Source of the DNA: Microbacterium sp. LWH11-1.2
GTDB lineage: Bacteria > Actinomycetota > Actinomycetes > Actinomycetales > Microbacteriaceae
Assembly (NCBI RefSeq): GCF_038397745.1
Contig: NZ_CP151636.1
Location: 248,001-312,000, forward strand
DNA: 64,000 nucleotides
Direction: 5' to 3'
The position numbers and the translations under genes were made by a program. This document shows positions 26,397-34,806 of this stretch, in pieces; within the stretch, counting starts at the first letter, position 1; each line of letters opens with the position of its first letter. The notes under the pieces are model-generated. The model was not told where the DNA came from. It saw only the letters and a program-made list of their open reading frames with translations, and did not search any database.

Positions 26397-27428
26397 ATGG
26401 TCACCATGCACGACGTCGCCGCCCGCGCGAACGTCTCGGTGGCGACGGTCTCGTTCGTCGTGAACGGCACCAAGTCGATCTCCTCCGCCACCACCGCGCG
26501 CGTCGAGCAGGCCATGCGGGAGCTCGGGTACCGTCGCAACCCGGTCGGAGCCGCGCTGGCCCGGGGACGCACGAAGATCATCGGCATGCTGTACCCCGCG
26601 CTGCAGCGTCCGCTCAGCGGCACCGTCGGAGGCTTCTTCACGAGCGCCACCGCCCGCGCGCGCGAGCGCGGCTACCAGCTCGTGCTCTGGCCGATCAGCA
26701 ACGAGTCCGATGAGGCGATGGCACTGGCCGACACCGGGCTCGTCGACGGCGTGCTGCTGATGGAGGTCCAGCTGAACGACCATCGCGTGCCCGCGCTGAT
26801 CGCGGGCCGCACGCCGTTCGCCCTCATCGGACGCACCGCCGAGCCGGAGGGGCTCGCCTACGTCGACGTCGACTTCGGCGCCACCGTGTCGACGGCCGTC
26901 GAGACCCTCGCGGCTCTCGGACACCGTGACTTCTGCCTGGTGACGGGCGGCTCCCGCGCCGGCCGCTTCGAGGAGCACGGGCCCGCCGAGCGCTCGCGCG
27001 CCGCCTTCCTCGCCGACATGGAGAGCGCCGGACTGACGGGCACCGTGCGGTACTGCCTGGAGGACTCGCGCGAGGGCAGGGCCTTCGGACGCGCGTTCCG
27101 CGACGAGCTCCCCGATGCGACGGCCCTGCTGCTGTTGAACGAGCACGCGGCACCGGGCATCGTGATCGGCCTGCGGGAGGCCGGGGTGCGCGTGCCCGAC
27201 GACCTCTCCATCATCTCGCTGGGCTCCTCAGCCCACATGGCGAACATGGTCGATCCCACCCTGACGTTCCTGCGCTCACCGGCCGACGAGCTGGGACGCC
27301 TCGGGGTCGACACCATCATCGACCGCATCGAGAATCCCGACGCGGAGCTGCCCGCGGTGCTCATCCCCTGCGAGATGGTGCCGGGCGACTCGGTCGCGGC
27401 AGCGCCGCCTCGGACCTCGTCGAGGTGA
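26397..27428 (+). CDS. LacI-family regulator of ABC system 1
   Basis: A 343-residue repressor. The N-terminal HTH is TMHDVAARANVSVATVSFVVNG (shown in part: HDVAARANVSVATVSFVV) with the hinge region near residue 50. The periplasmic-binding-like effector domain (about 60-335) ends with a variable segment. The ATG at 26397 has GAGAGGA seven bases upstream; the longer frame reads through the operator region. It is divergent from the operon it probably controls. Confidence 0.85.
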   Translation: MVTMHDVAARANVSVATVSFVVNGTKSISSATTARVEQAMRELGYRRNPVGAALARGRTKIIGMLYPALQRPLSGTVGGFFTSATARARERGYQLVLWPISNESDEAMALADTGLVDGVLLMEVQLNDHRVPALIAGRTPFALIGRTAEPEGLAYVDVDFGATVSTAVETLAALGHRDFCLVTGGSRAGRFEEHGPAERSRAAFLADMESAGLTGTVRYCLEDSREGRAFGRAFRDELPDATALLLLNEHAAPGIVIGLREAGVRVPDDLSIISLGSSAHMANMVDPTLTFLRSPADELGRLGVDTIIDRIENPDAELPAVLIPCEMVPGDSVAAAPPRTSSR

Positions 27429-27438
27429 AGGACCTCTC

Positions 27439-27511
27439 TGTCTCGGGCTGGATAGAAAACGCATCCGCGACGGGGCCGCTGCCGGCAATTCTGATCCACG
27501 CTGCACCTCGC
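27439..27511. repeat. 73-bp dispersed structured repeat, copy 2
   Basis: The partner of 19903-19975, in the same orientation and between convergent genes (LacI and GH42). Six substitutions separate the copies, and the inner stem is preserved despite a changed base (GCCG-ctgc-CGGC). It may also serve as a bidirectional terminator for the flanking genes. Confidence 0.6.
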
Positions 27512-27519
27512 CGAGCAGG

Positions 27520-29613
27520 TCAGAGCTCGCGCCAGACCCGCACATCCCAGGGGGCGAGCACGACGTCGTGGCCCACCGCGTGCACGACGCCATCGATCAC
27601 GGATGCCACGGCGCGGGAGAGCCGGATCTCCCGGGGCTCGCCGGACCAGTTGTGCAGCACCCAAACGCGACCTCGCGCGCCGCTGAGGGAGTGCACCGTC
27701 ACCGGCAGCGGCCGATCGATGACGAGACCGGATGCCGGATCGGCACCCGCTGCTCCCGCGATCACGGCTGCGAGAGAGCCTCGATCGGGCAGCGTCCCGA
27801 CGACCGTGATCTCGCCTTCGCCGACCGGCCTCCGGGTGACGGCCGCCCATCGACCGTAGTGCGGATGCCGGTACCCGAGCAGCACCTCCGCCTCCCCCGG
27901 TTCCAGCGCGTCGATCCAGCCGTGCGCCTCGCCGACGACGGTGCCGTCGCGTTCGAGCGGGACCGGCGTCGGGGGCGCCGCGAACTCGCGATTCGCGACA
28001 CCGGCGAGAGGCCCGAGGACCGCCGGTGCCGTGACCGACCGCATCCGCCCCTGGTCGTCGGCGTATCCGGTGCGCGGACCGACGACGAGACGACCGCCGA
28101 GCCGTGCATACTCGGCGAGGATCTCGAGTGTGCGATCGGATGCCGCGACGAGCCCGGCCACGATCAGGGTCGGATACCGCGACAGCAGCTCTGCGGCATC
28201 CGTCACCTGCCGCTCGTTCACGTACCCGACCTGCAGGCCCGCGTCGATCGCGGCACGGCCGAAGGCACCGACGATCCGCGCATAGGACCCGCGGTCTGGA
28301 GCCCCGCCGGACGGGGACAGCGGCGGCTCGAAGGTCATCATCCACTCGCTGTCGCGCGCGTACACGATGCCGATGTCGGCATCCGGTACGGCATCCGCCA
28401 GCCATTCCGACGCGGCGGCGAACTGCCGCCCGATCGCGGCGATCTCGTCGTACACCCGGCCCGGCCGGAGGTCGTGCCCGAGGATGCCGCCCCAGTGCAC
28501 CTCCGCGCCCGAATGCAGGGTGTGCCAGTGCCAGGAGGAGACGAGGCGCGCGCCCCGCGCGACGAGCAGCCACGCGGCCTGCGCGAGCTGGCCGTCGTAG
28601 GGAGGTCTCGTCAGCGACGCCGCGCCGATCGACGCCGCGCCGGTCTCGGTGACGAGGAAGGACGCCTGCTTCGTCGCGCGCATCCGATCGGCGCTGAGGA
28701 TCAGCTGCGGCACGTCATCGGCATACCACTGGCCGCCGGCACCCTCGCGCTCGTAGTCGAGCGAGTCCTGCGCGAGGTAGTACGCGTTGCCGCTGGCGAT
28801 GTCGAGGTGCTCGCCGACGGCGACGTCGTCCATGGCCGGCCGCTGGTACGCGATGCAGGTGGTGAGCACGGTGTCTTCCGCGACGTACTCGCGCGCGATC
28901 CCGGCCTGCCAGCCGATGAACTCGGCGGTGAGCTCGGCCTGGAAGCGGCGCCAGGCGAGGTCGTACGCCGGGGTCGTGTTGCCTGCCGGAGCCCACAGCT
29001 CGTCCCACGCGGAGATCCGATGCGACCAGTAGGCCAGCCCCCATTCGCGATTGAGGGTCTCGACGTCGCGATACCGCTCCGCGACCCAGCGGCGGAAGCG
29101 CTCGACCACGTGCGCGTTGTGGATGAGGTGCAGGCCCGCCTCGTTATCGAGCTGCACCCCGATGACGGCCGGGTGCCGGCCGTAGCGTCCGAGCACCGCA
29201 CGGATCACACGCTCGGCGTACCCGCGGAAGACCTCGGATGCGAAGTCCACCTCCTGCCGGCCGCCCCACGGCACGGAAGACCCGTCCTTGCGGACGACCG
29301 CGAGCTCGGGATGCCGGTGACTGAGCCACGGCGGCACGGCGTAGGTCGGGGTGCCGAGGATCACATCGATCCCGTGCTCCGCCGCGCCGTCGAGGACGCG
29401 CGCCAGCCACTCGAGGTCGAACTCCCCGTCGCGCGGCTCCCAGGTCGACCAGACCGACTCCCCGACCCGGATGCAGGTGATCCCCGCCTCGACCATGAGT
29501 CGGAGATCCGTCGACAGCCGGGCAGGGTCGGGCAGGTACTCGTTGTAGTACGCCGTGCCGAGCCGCGGGCCCTCCGCCCATGCGGACCGGCCACGCGACG
29601 TGGTCCCGGGCAC
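27520..29613 (-). CDS. GH42 beta-galactosidase-like glycosidase
   Basis: A 697-residue glycoside hydrolase family 42 protein. The TIM barrel (about 15-395) carries the acid/base E158 in VQLDNEAG and the nucleophile E323 in VTETGAAS, followed by a trimerisation domain (about 400-610) and a small beta domain. GH42 enzymes remove terminal beta-D-galactose, and some act on alpha-L-arabinopyranosides. No signal peptide is present, so it acts in the cytoplasm. It starts at a GTG three bases after the upstream GH140-like gene, so the two are co-transcribed. Confidence 0.85.
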   Translation of the reverse strand: MPGTTSRGRSAWAEGPRLGTAYYNEYLPDPARLSTDLRLMVEAGITCIRVGESVWSTWEPRDGEFDLEWLARVLDGAAEHGIDVILGTPTYAVPPWLSHRHPELAVVRKDGSSVPWGGRQEVDFASEVFRGYAERVIRAVLGRYGRHPAVIGVQLDNEAGLHLIHNAHVVERFRRWVAERYRDVETLNREWGLAYWSHRISAWDELWAPAGNTTPAYDLAWRRFQAELTAEFIGWQAGIAREYVAEDTVLTTCIAYQRPAMDDVAVGEHLDIASGNAYYLAQDSLDYEREGAGGQWYADDVPQLILSADRMRATKQASFLVTETGAASIGAASLTRPPYDGQLAQAAWLLVARGARLVSSWHWHTLHSGAEVHWGGILGHDLRPGRVYDEIAAIGRQFAAASEWLADAVPDADIGIVYARDSEWMMTFEPPLSPSGGAPDRGSYARIVGAFGRAAIDAGLQVGYVNERQVTDAAELLSRYPTLIVAGLVAASDRTLEILAEYARLGGRLVVGPRTGYADDQGRMRSVTAPAVLGPLAGVANREFAAPPTPVPLERDGTVVGEAHGWIDALEPGEAEVLLGYRHPHYGRWAAVTRRPVGEGEITVVGTLPDRGSLAAVIAGAAGADPASGLVIDRPLPVTVHSLSGARGRVWVLHNWSGEPREIRLSRAVASVIDGVVHAVGHDVVLAPWDVRVWREL

Positions 29614-29616
29614 CGC

Positions 29617-31116
29617 TCAGGCCTCGACGCGGGTGATGCGGAGTGCGACCCGCTTCCCCGCGGGCAGATCCACCGGCGCGGAGGCACGATCGAAGGCCTC
29701 GTTGCGTGTGACCTCCGTGAGCGTGAACCGACGCCCGACCGGGGTGACGGTCATGCTCCAGGTGTCGATGACGTCGACCTCGAAGACATCGCCGACTACC
29801 GGGCTCTCGCCGGGCTGCCCGACCGGGATCCGGAACGACCACGACGCCGGGGCGGAGCGCCCGAGATACTGCACGTACTGCTGTCGATGCCAGCCCGCGA
29901 CATATGCGGGGTCGTCCCATTTGTCGATCGGATCGAGCCCCGGCACGACGAGGTCGTCGAGGATGCCGCGCAGGAACGCGATCCGCGCCGGGGACTCGCC
30001 GCGCAGCACGCCGCCCTCGACCATGTGCAGACTGCCGCTCTCGGTGCGGAAGCTCTCGCCGTGCGAGGCATAGCAGCCCGCCACGGTCGTGATCCAGAAA
30101 CGGTGGACGAGCTCCGGGCCGTCGAGGTGCCCCCAGCGGTCGGGGATATCGCCCTCGTACTTGATCTCGTCGAGGACGACCGGCTTCTTCCAGACCTCTC
30201 GATAGAGGTTGGCTCGACCGAAGTCCTCCGTCGCCGATCCGTTCTGGATCGAGGCGTGGGTCACCCAGGGCTGGTTGTTGTCGTAGATCTCGATCCAGTT
30301 GTGGATCGAGCGCAGGTGATCGTGGGGGTCGACCGAGGCGAGGAGCGCCCCGACCCGGTCCCACCGATCGTCCGCCCGCTCGAGCTGGTCGAACTCGTTG
30401 CACAGCGACCACCACACGTGCGCGTACCCCGACAGCCGCGCGACGAGGTACCGCAGGTAGACGGCATCCTCCTCCTCGCTCAGCGCGTCGAGTCCGAACT
30501 GGCCGCGGTCGTATGCGTCGAAGATGAGCACGTCGGCCTGGATGCCGCGCGCGCCGAGTATCTCGACGGCACGGTCGAGGCGCTGGAAGAACTCCGGCAC
30601 CGGGCGGCCGACGTCCCAGCGACCCTCGATCTTCTCGAACGGCATCAGCGCGGGAACGTGCTCGATGTAGCCGCCGCCCTGCGGGAAGACCATGAACCGC
30701 AGCTTGTTGAAGCCGATCTCGGCGATGTCCTCGACCGTCTGCGTGAACAGCGGCTCCTCCTGGTGCAGCCAGTTGTAGGCGGTCGTCCCCACCGGGCGGT
30801 AGGGCGTGCCGTCGGCGTGTGCGAAGTGGAAGCGGTGCGCGACCCGCACCGGGCCGTGCGCGGTGCGCGGCCCGACGTCGAAGCTGCCGCTCGTTCGGTC
30901 GAGCGCGGTCCGCGCCCCCTCGACCTCCCACGTCCAGGTGCCCTCGGTCTCGGGGCCGATGCGCACGCGATACGTCGTCCCACCGTCCCAGAACGCGGGG
31001 ACCACGAGCTCATCCCCGCCGTTGCGCAGGCGCACCGAGAAGGGCGGCTCTGCACCGATCGGCAGACGATCCGCGCCCTCGAAGGCGAGCTCGACGGTGT
31101 CGTACCTGGGGAACAT
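29617..31116 (-). CDS. GH140/DUF4038-like glycosidase, candidate apiosidase
   Basis: About 499 residues. An N-terminal beta domain of the DUF5060 type (about 1-75, FWDGGTTYRVR and GTWTWEVEG) precedes a TIM barrel of the DUF4038/GH140 kind (about 95-430: VGTTAYNWLHQ, FMVFPQGGG, VWWSLCNEFDQ) and a C-terminal beta domain. Numbering from the first of three ATGs, likely catalytic carboxylates are E243 (CNEFD) and E319 (LDEIKYEG). GH140 members release D-apiose from rhamnogalacturonan II side chains. The nearby apionate enzymes make the same substrate attractive here, but the DUF5060-containing branch is poorly characterised. Of three tandem ATGs the third (31116) is best spaced from GGAGG. There is no signal peptide. 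Confidence 0.6.
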   Translation of the reverse strand: MFPRYDTVELAFEGADRLPIGAEPPFSVRLRNGGDELVVPAFWDGGTTYRVRIGPETEGTWTWEVEGARTALDRTSGSFDVGPRTAHGPVRVAHRFHFAHADGTPYRPVGTTAYNWLHQEEPLFTQTVEDIAEIGFNKLRFMVFPQGGGYIEHVPALMPFEKIEGRWDVGRPVPEFFQRLDRAVEILGARGIQADVLIFDAYDRGQFGLDALSEEEDAVYLRYLVARLSGYAHVWWSLCNEFDQLERADDRWDRVGALLASVDPHDHLRSIHNWIEIYDNNQPWVTHASIQNGSATEDFGRANLYREVWKKPVVLDEIKYEGDIPDRWGHLDGPELVHRFWITTVAGCYASHGESFRTESGSLHMVEGGVLRGESPARIAFLRGILDDLVVPGLDPIDKWDDPAYVAGWHRQQYVQYLGRSAPASWSFRIPVGQPGESPVVGDVFEVDVIDTWSMTVTPVGRRFTLTEVTRNEAFDRASAPVDLPAGKRVALRITRVEA

Positions 31117-31175
31117 CATCATCCTCCTGCGTCGGCGGCCACCCGTCGTCGGGCGTCGATGATCTCCAGTTTTGC

Positions 31176-31231
31176 ATAATCCTTGCTCTATGAATCTCTA
31201 TTCAAAGCGAATCTGCGAGAATATACTTTCA
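31176..31231. promoter_or_regulatory. Divergent promoters with TGAA-N6-TTCA operators
   Basis: Toward the GH140-like gene: TTGAAT (31200-31205) and GATTAT (31176-31181), 18 apart on the minus strand. Toward the SorC-type gene: TATACT (31222-31227), with TATTCA (31199-31204) 17 bases upstream. Two palindromic sites overlap these boxes: TGAATCTCTATTCA (31191-31204) and, on the minus strand, TGAAAGTATATTCT (31218-31231). The SorC-type protein encoded at 31275 is the probable binder. Confidence 0.6.
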
Positions 31232-31274
31232 TCAGCGAATCTCCATCCGTTCCCGCTGAAGCAGGAGGACCACC

Positions 31275-32255
31275 GTGTCGTCGACCCCCTTCGCCGCCCC
31301 CGTCGACGGCCAGCTGCGCCTGCTCACCAAGGTGGCGCGAATGTACCACGAACGCGGCATCCGCCAGTCGGAGATCGCCGCAGCCCTCAGCATCTCCCAG
31401 GCCAAGGTCTCCCGTCTGCTCAAGCGCGCGGAGACCGCGGGGATCGTGCGCACCATCGTCACGGTCGCTCCCGGCGTGCACGCCGAGCTCGAGGAGCGCC
31501 TCGAGCTCGGGTACGGGATCTCCGAGGCGGTCATCGTCGACGTGGAGCCGGATGCCGACGAGGCCGAGCTGCTCGCCGCCATCGGCGCCGGAGCCGCCGG
31601 CTACCTCGAGGCGTCGCTGTCGGGCGCCGACCGGATCGGCGTCTCCTCGTGGAGTCGTTCCGTGCTCGCGATGACCGACCGCATGCGCCCCCTTCCGACG
31701 CGAGGGGCGACGGAGGTCGTGCAGCTGCTGGGCGGCACAGGTGCCCCCGAGGTGCAGAGCCACTCGCACCGACTGCTCAGCTCGCTCGCGCGGATGCTCG
31801 GCGCCGACCCCGTCTACGTGCAGGCCCCGGGCATCGTGGCGGACCCCGCCGTGCGCGACAGCCTGCTCAAGGACCCGTCGATGCAGGAGACCATGCGCCA
31901 CTGGGAGTCGCTGACGATGACCATCATGGGCATCGGCAGCATCGACCCATCCGATGTGCTGTCCACGAGCGGGAACGCGTTCGCCGATGACGAGCGTGCT
32001 CAGCTGCTCGCCGAGGGCGCCGTGGGCGACATCTGCCACCATGTCTTCCGTGTCGACGGATCACCGGTGACCGGCGAGATCGACGACCGCGTGATCGCCA
32101 TCCCGGTCGACAAGCTCCTGCGCATCCCGCGGCGCGTGGGGATCGCCGGCGGCGAGCGCAAGCTCGACGCCATCCGGGGCGCGATCGCCGGCGGCTGGGT
32201 GACGGCCCTGGTGACCGACCTGCACACGGCCGAGCGCCTCGCCGAGACGATCTGA
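31275..32255 (+). CDS. SorC-family sugar-binding transcriptional regulator
   Basis: A 326-residue protein. The N-terminal HTH (about 15-55) reads LTKVARMYHERGIRQSEIAA with the recognition helix SISQAKVSRLLKRAE. The C-terminal sugar-phosphate-binding domain is of the SorC/DeoR effector type (about 65-320, GVSSWSRSVLAM, VQLLGG, ending GAIAGGWVTALVTD). Such regulators respond to a phosphorylated sugar intermediate. It begins at a GTG preceded by GGAGGA and is divergent from the GH140-GH42 pair. A related operator also lies in front of ABC system 2, so its regulon may span 27.5-41 kb. Confidence 0.85.
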   Translation: MSSTPFAAPVDGQLRLLTKVARMYHERGIRQSEIAAALSISQAKVSRLLKRAETAGIVRTIVTVAPGVHAELEERLELGYGISEAVIVDVEPDADEAELLAAIGAGAAGYLEASLSGADRIGVSSWSRSVLAMTDRMRPLPTRGATEVVQLLGGTGAPEVQSHSHRLLSSLARMLGADPVYVQAPGIVADPAVRDSLLKDPSMQETMRHWESLTMTIMGIGSIDPSDVLSTSGNAFADDERAQLLAEGAVGDICHHVFRVDGSPVTGEIDDRVIAIPVDKLLRIPRRVGIAGGERKLDAIRGAIAGGWVTALVTDLHTAERLAETI

Positions 32256-32277
32256 CGGTCGTCGCCGGGCGCCGAGA

Positions 32278-32940
32278 CTACAGCGCCGCGACCGCCTCGC
32301 TCAGACGTCGGATGCCGGGGTCGAGGCTCGTGAGCACGCGGGCCGTCACGTCGACGCCCTGCGCCGCGCTGGCCATCGACGCCTGCGCGAGCACGACGAC
32401 GTCGGCACCCGCCGCCAGACGCTCGATCGCGGCGCCGACCAGCCGGTCGTGCGTGGCCCTGTCGCCGCCGGCGACGGCCTCGAAGGCCCCGGCGACGACC
32501 TCGCTGACGAACTCCGGTGCGCGTCCTGCGAGTTCCGCGCGCTCGCGGAGCAGGGCGAGCGTCGGGGTGAGGGTCGTCGGGAGAGTCGCCAGGACGGCGA
32601 TCCGCTCCCCCGCGGCGACCGCGTCGTCGGCCATGGCCTCGTCGATCCGCAGCACGGGGATGCCCACGGCATCCGCCGTCGGACCGGCCAGGTGGGAGAT
32701 CGACGAGCACGTGAACATGACGACATCCGCCCCGCCGGCGCGCGCCGCCTGTGCCAGGTCGATCAGGCGCTCCGGCACGGATGCCGCCCGCTCGGGGTCT
32801 CCGAGGTCGGCGACGATCTTGTCGTCGAGGTAGTTCACGGTCGTGGCCCCGGCGAGGTGCTCGCGCGCGAGGTCGGCGACGGGCGGGATCACGACGGCTC
32901 CGGTGTGGATGAAGGCGACGCGCGGGGCGGAGGAGGTCAT
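32278..32940 (-). CDS. Asp/Glu/hydantoin racemase-superfamily protein
   Basis: A 220-residue protein with a duplicated flavodoxin-like fold. The first half ends with the catalytic-cysteine motif VVMFTCSSISHL (Cys about 81). The matching second-half position reads VVLAQASMASA, with no cysteine. Two-cysteine members racemise or epimerise amino acids and hydantoins; one-cysteine members include arylmalonate decarboxylase-like enzymes. It follows the second permease by four bases, so it belongs to ABC system 2. A role on an imported sugar acid or its product is only inferred. Substrate unknown. Confidence 0.65.
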   Translation of the reverse strand: MTSSAPRVAFIHTGAVVIPPVADLAREHLAGATTVNYLDDKIVADLGDPERAASVPERLIDLAQAARAGGADVVMFTCSSISHLAGPTADAVGIPVLRIDEAMADDAVAAGERIAVLATLPTTLTPTLALLRERAELAGRAPEFVSEVVAGAFEAVAGGDRATHDRLVGAAIERLAAGADVVVLAQASMASAAQGVDVTARVLTSLDPGIRRLSEAVAAL

Positions 32941-32944
32941 CGGA

Positions 32945-33859
32945 TCATCCTTTCAGGGCACCGCCGGCCATGCCGGCCATGATCTTCTTGTTGAGCGCCA
33001 GGAACACGATCATCAGGACGACGATGTTGAGGCTCACGGCCGCGAACAGCGGACCGTACTGCGTGGAGCCGTACTCGTCGCTCAGACTGAGCAGGCCGAC
33101 CTGGATCGTCGCGAGTTCCGGCTTCGTGGTGAACGTCAGCGCGATCAGGAGGTCGTTCCAGACGCTGAAGAACTGCACGAGACCGACGGTGAGGATGGCG
33201 TTCTTCATCATCGGCATGCCGATCAGGAAGAACGACCGCAGCGGACCCGATCCGTCGACGGTCGCGGCCTCGAAGATCTCCCGCGGGACGGCACGGAAGT
33301 ACGTCGCCATGAGGAACGTCGTCAGCGGCAGCCCCATCACGGTGTAGGTGATGATCATCGGCAGCATGGTGTTCGTGAGGCCGAGTCGGAAGTAGACGAT
33401 GAACAGCGGGACGAGGATCATCTGCCCCGGCACCATGATGCCCGCGAGCACGTAGAGCAGGACCGCGTTGCGGCCCTTCCAGATCATGACCTCGAGCGCG
33501 TACCCGGCGGCGACGCCGATGAAGACGATCAGCAGGACCGACGGGATCGTCACGATGATGCTGTTGAGGTAGTTGCGGGCGACATCGCCGTTCGTGAGGG
33601 CGGCGACGTAGTTGTCGAACTGCCAGGTCTTCGGCAGTGAGAGCGCGGGGTCGGAGAGGAACTCCGACTGCGTCTTGAAGGAGCCGAGCAGCATCCAGAC
33701 CTGCGGATAGAGCACGACCACCATGAGGAGCGCGACCAGGATCCAGACCGGGATGCGGCGGACGGCGCGCATCGCGGCGCGGCGGCCCTGACCCGGGCGG
33801 GGCCGCTGCACCGTGGGGGTGGCGACGGTGGGCTGTGTCTGCGTCTGCAGCGTCGTCAT
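32945..33859 (-). CDS. Sugar ABC transporter permease (MalG type), system 2
   Basis: A 304-residue CUT1 permease. The ATG at 33859 is chosen because the upstream frame lies inside the partner gene. It has six predicted helices and the EAA loop EIFEAATVDGSGPLRSFFLI, with the typical C-terminal LNKKIMAGMAGGALKG. It is two bases from the MalF-type gene. Confidence 0.9.
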   Translation of the reverse strand: MTTLQTQTQPTVATPTVQRPRPGQGRRAAMRAVRRIPVWILVALLMVVVLYPQVWMLLGSFKTQSEFLSDPALSLPKTWQFDNYVAALTNGDVARNYLNSIIVTIPSVLLIVFIGVAAGYALEVMIWKGRNAVLLYVLAGIMVPGQMILVPLFIVYFRLGLTNTMLPMIITYTVMGLPLTTFLMATYFRAVPREIFEAATVDGSGPLRSFFLIGMPMMKNAILTVGLVQFFSVWNDLLIALTFTTKPELATIQVGLLSLSDEYGSTQYGPLFAAVSLNIVVLMIVFLALNKKIMAGMAGGALKG

Positions 33860-33861
33860 GA

Positions 33862-34743
33862 TCAGACCTCCGCCTTGCGTCGCTGCGATCGGAAGATCGC
33901 GAGGGTGAAGACCAGGCACAGGATCGTGAGCACGAGGGCGATGGTCGAGCCGTATCCGTACTCGGCGTACTCGAACGCCGTGCGGTACATGTACAGGGTC
34001 AGCGGGGCCGTCGATGTGCCGGGCTGGCCGTTGTTCAGCGCCAGGAGGCTGTCGAAGACCTTGAGCGTCGAGTTCAGGCTGAAGATGATCGACGACAGCA
34101 GGATCGGGAGGGACAGCGGCAGGATGATGTTCTTCACCAGTCGCAGGCCGTTCGCGCCGTCGAGCCGCGCCGACTCGATGATCTCCTCGGGGATGTCGAG
34201 CAGGCCGGCGTAGAGCAGCACCGCGTAGAAGCCCATCGAGCTCCAGAGCGTCATGACGATCGCCGTCGACATCGTGCCCGCCGTCGACGCGAGCACCTCG
34301 ACGCTCTCACCGCCGAAGAAGTTGATGATGTCGTTGACCGGCCCCTGGTTGTCTCCCACCGCCACGAAGCTCTTGAAGAGCAGCGCCACCGCGACCGTGG
34401 GGAGGATGGCCGGGAAGAACACGATCGTGCGCACGAGGGACGAGCCCTTGCGCAGCACGAAGACGTAGAGGAGCGCGAGCCCGTATCCGAGGGCGACCTG
34501 GCCGATCGTCGCGACGATGGCGAAGAACACGCTGACGCCGAGGGACTGCAGCGCGGCCTTGTCGGTGAAGAACGTCGTGAAGTTCTCGATGCCGACCCAG
34601 TCGAAGCCGCGCAGGGTGTTCCCCTCGAAGAACGACAGGCCGAACGACCACAGCACCGGCACGATCTTCAGCAGCGTGTACAGCAGAAGGGCGGGGCCGA
34701 GGAGGATGAAGATCGTCTTGCGATCTCCGAAGATCGAGTTCAT
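33862..34743 (-). CDS. Sugar ABC transporter permease (MalF type), system 2
   Basis: A 293-residue CUT1 permease with a first helix at about 12-32 (FILLGPALLLYTLLKIVPVL) and the EAA loop EIIESARLDGANGLRLVKNI. It pairs with the downstream MalG-type permease. No ATPase gene is nearby, so the system relies on a shared ATPase encoded elsewhere. Confidence 0.9.
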   Translation of the reverse strand: MNSIFGDRKTIFILLGPALLLYTLLKIVPVLWSFGLSFFEGNTLRGFDWVGIENFTTFFTDKAALQSLGVSVFFAIVATIGQVALGYGLALLYVFVLRKGSSLVRTIVFFPAILPTVAVALLFKSFVAVGDNQGPVNDIINFFGGESVEVLASTAGTMSTAIVMTLWSSMGFYAVLLYAGLLDIPEEIIESARLDGANGLRLVKNIILPLSLPILLSSIIFSLNSTLKVFDSLLALNNGQPGTSTAPLTLYMYRTAFEYAEYGYGSTIALVLTILCLVFTLAIFRSQRRKAEV

Positions 34744-34764
34744 TCGCTCGGTCCTTTCTCGGAA

Positions 34765-34803
34765 GAAGCCGACTCCTCACCTGTGCGGCGAGGAGTCGGC
34801 TTC
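34765..34803 (-). promoter_or_regulatory. Intercistronic hairpin, ABC system 2
   Basis: A perfect 14-bp stem (34765-34778 with 34790-34803, GAAGCCGACTCCTC and its complement) with an 11-base loop, between the binding-protein stop and the first permease. It sits in the same position as the hairpins of the other two systems. Confidence 0.75.
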
Positions 34804-34806
34804 AGG

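Noticed and set aside
27568..31179. 1203-codon open frame on the plus strand
   Set aside because: It spans the antisense of both GH42 and GH140-like genes and shows no domain; typical third-position GC artefact.
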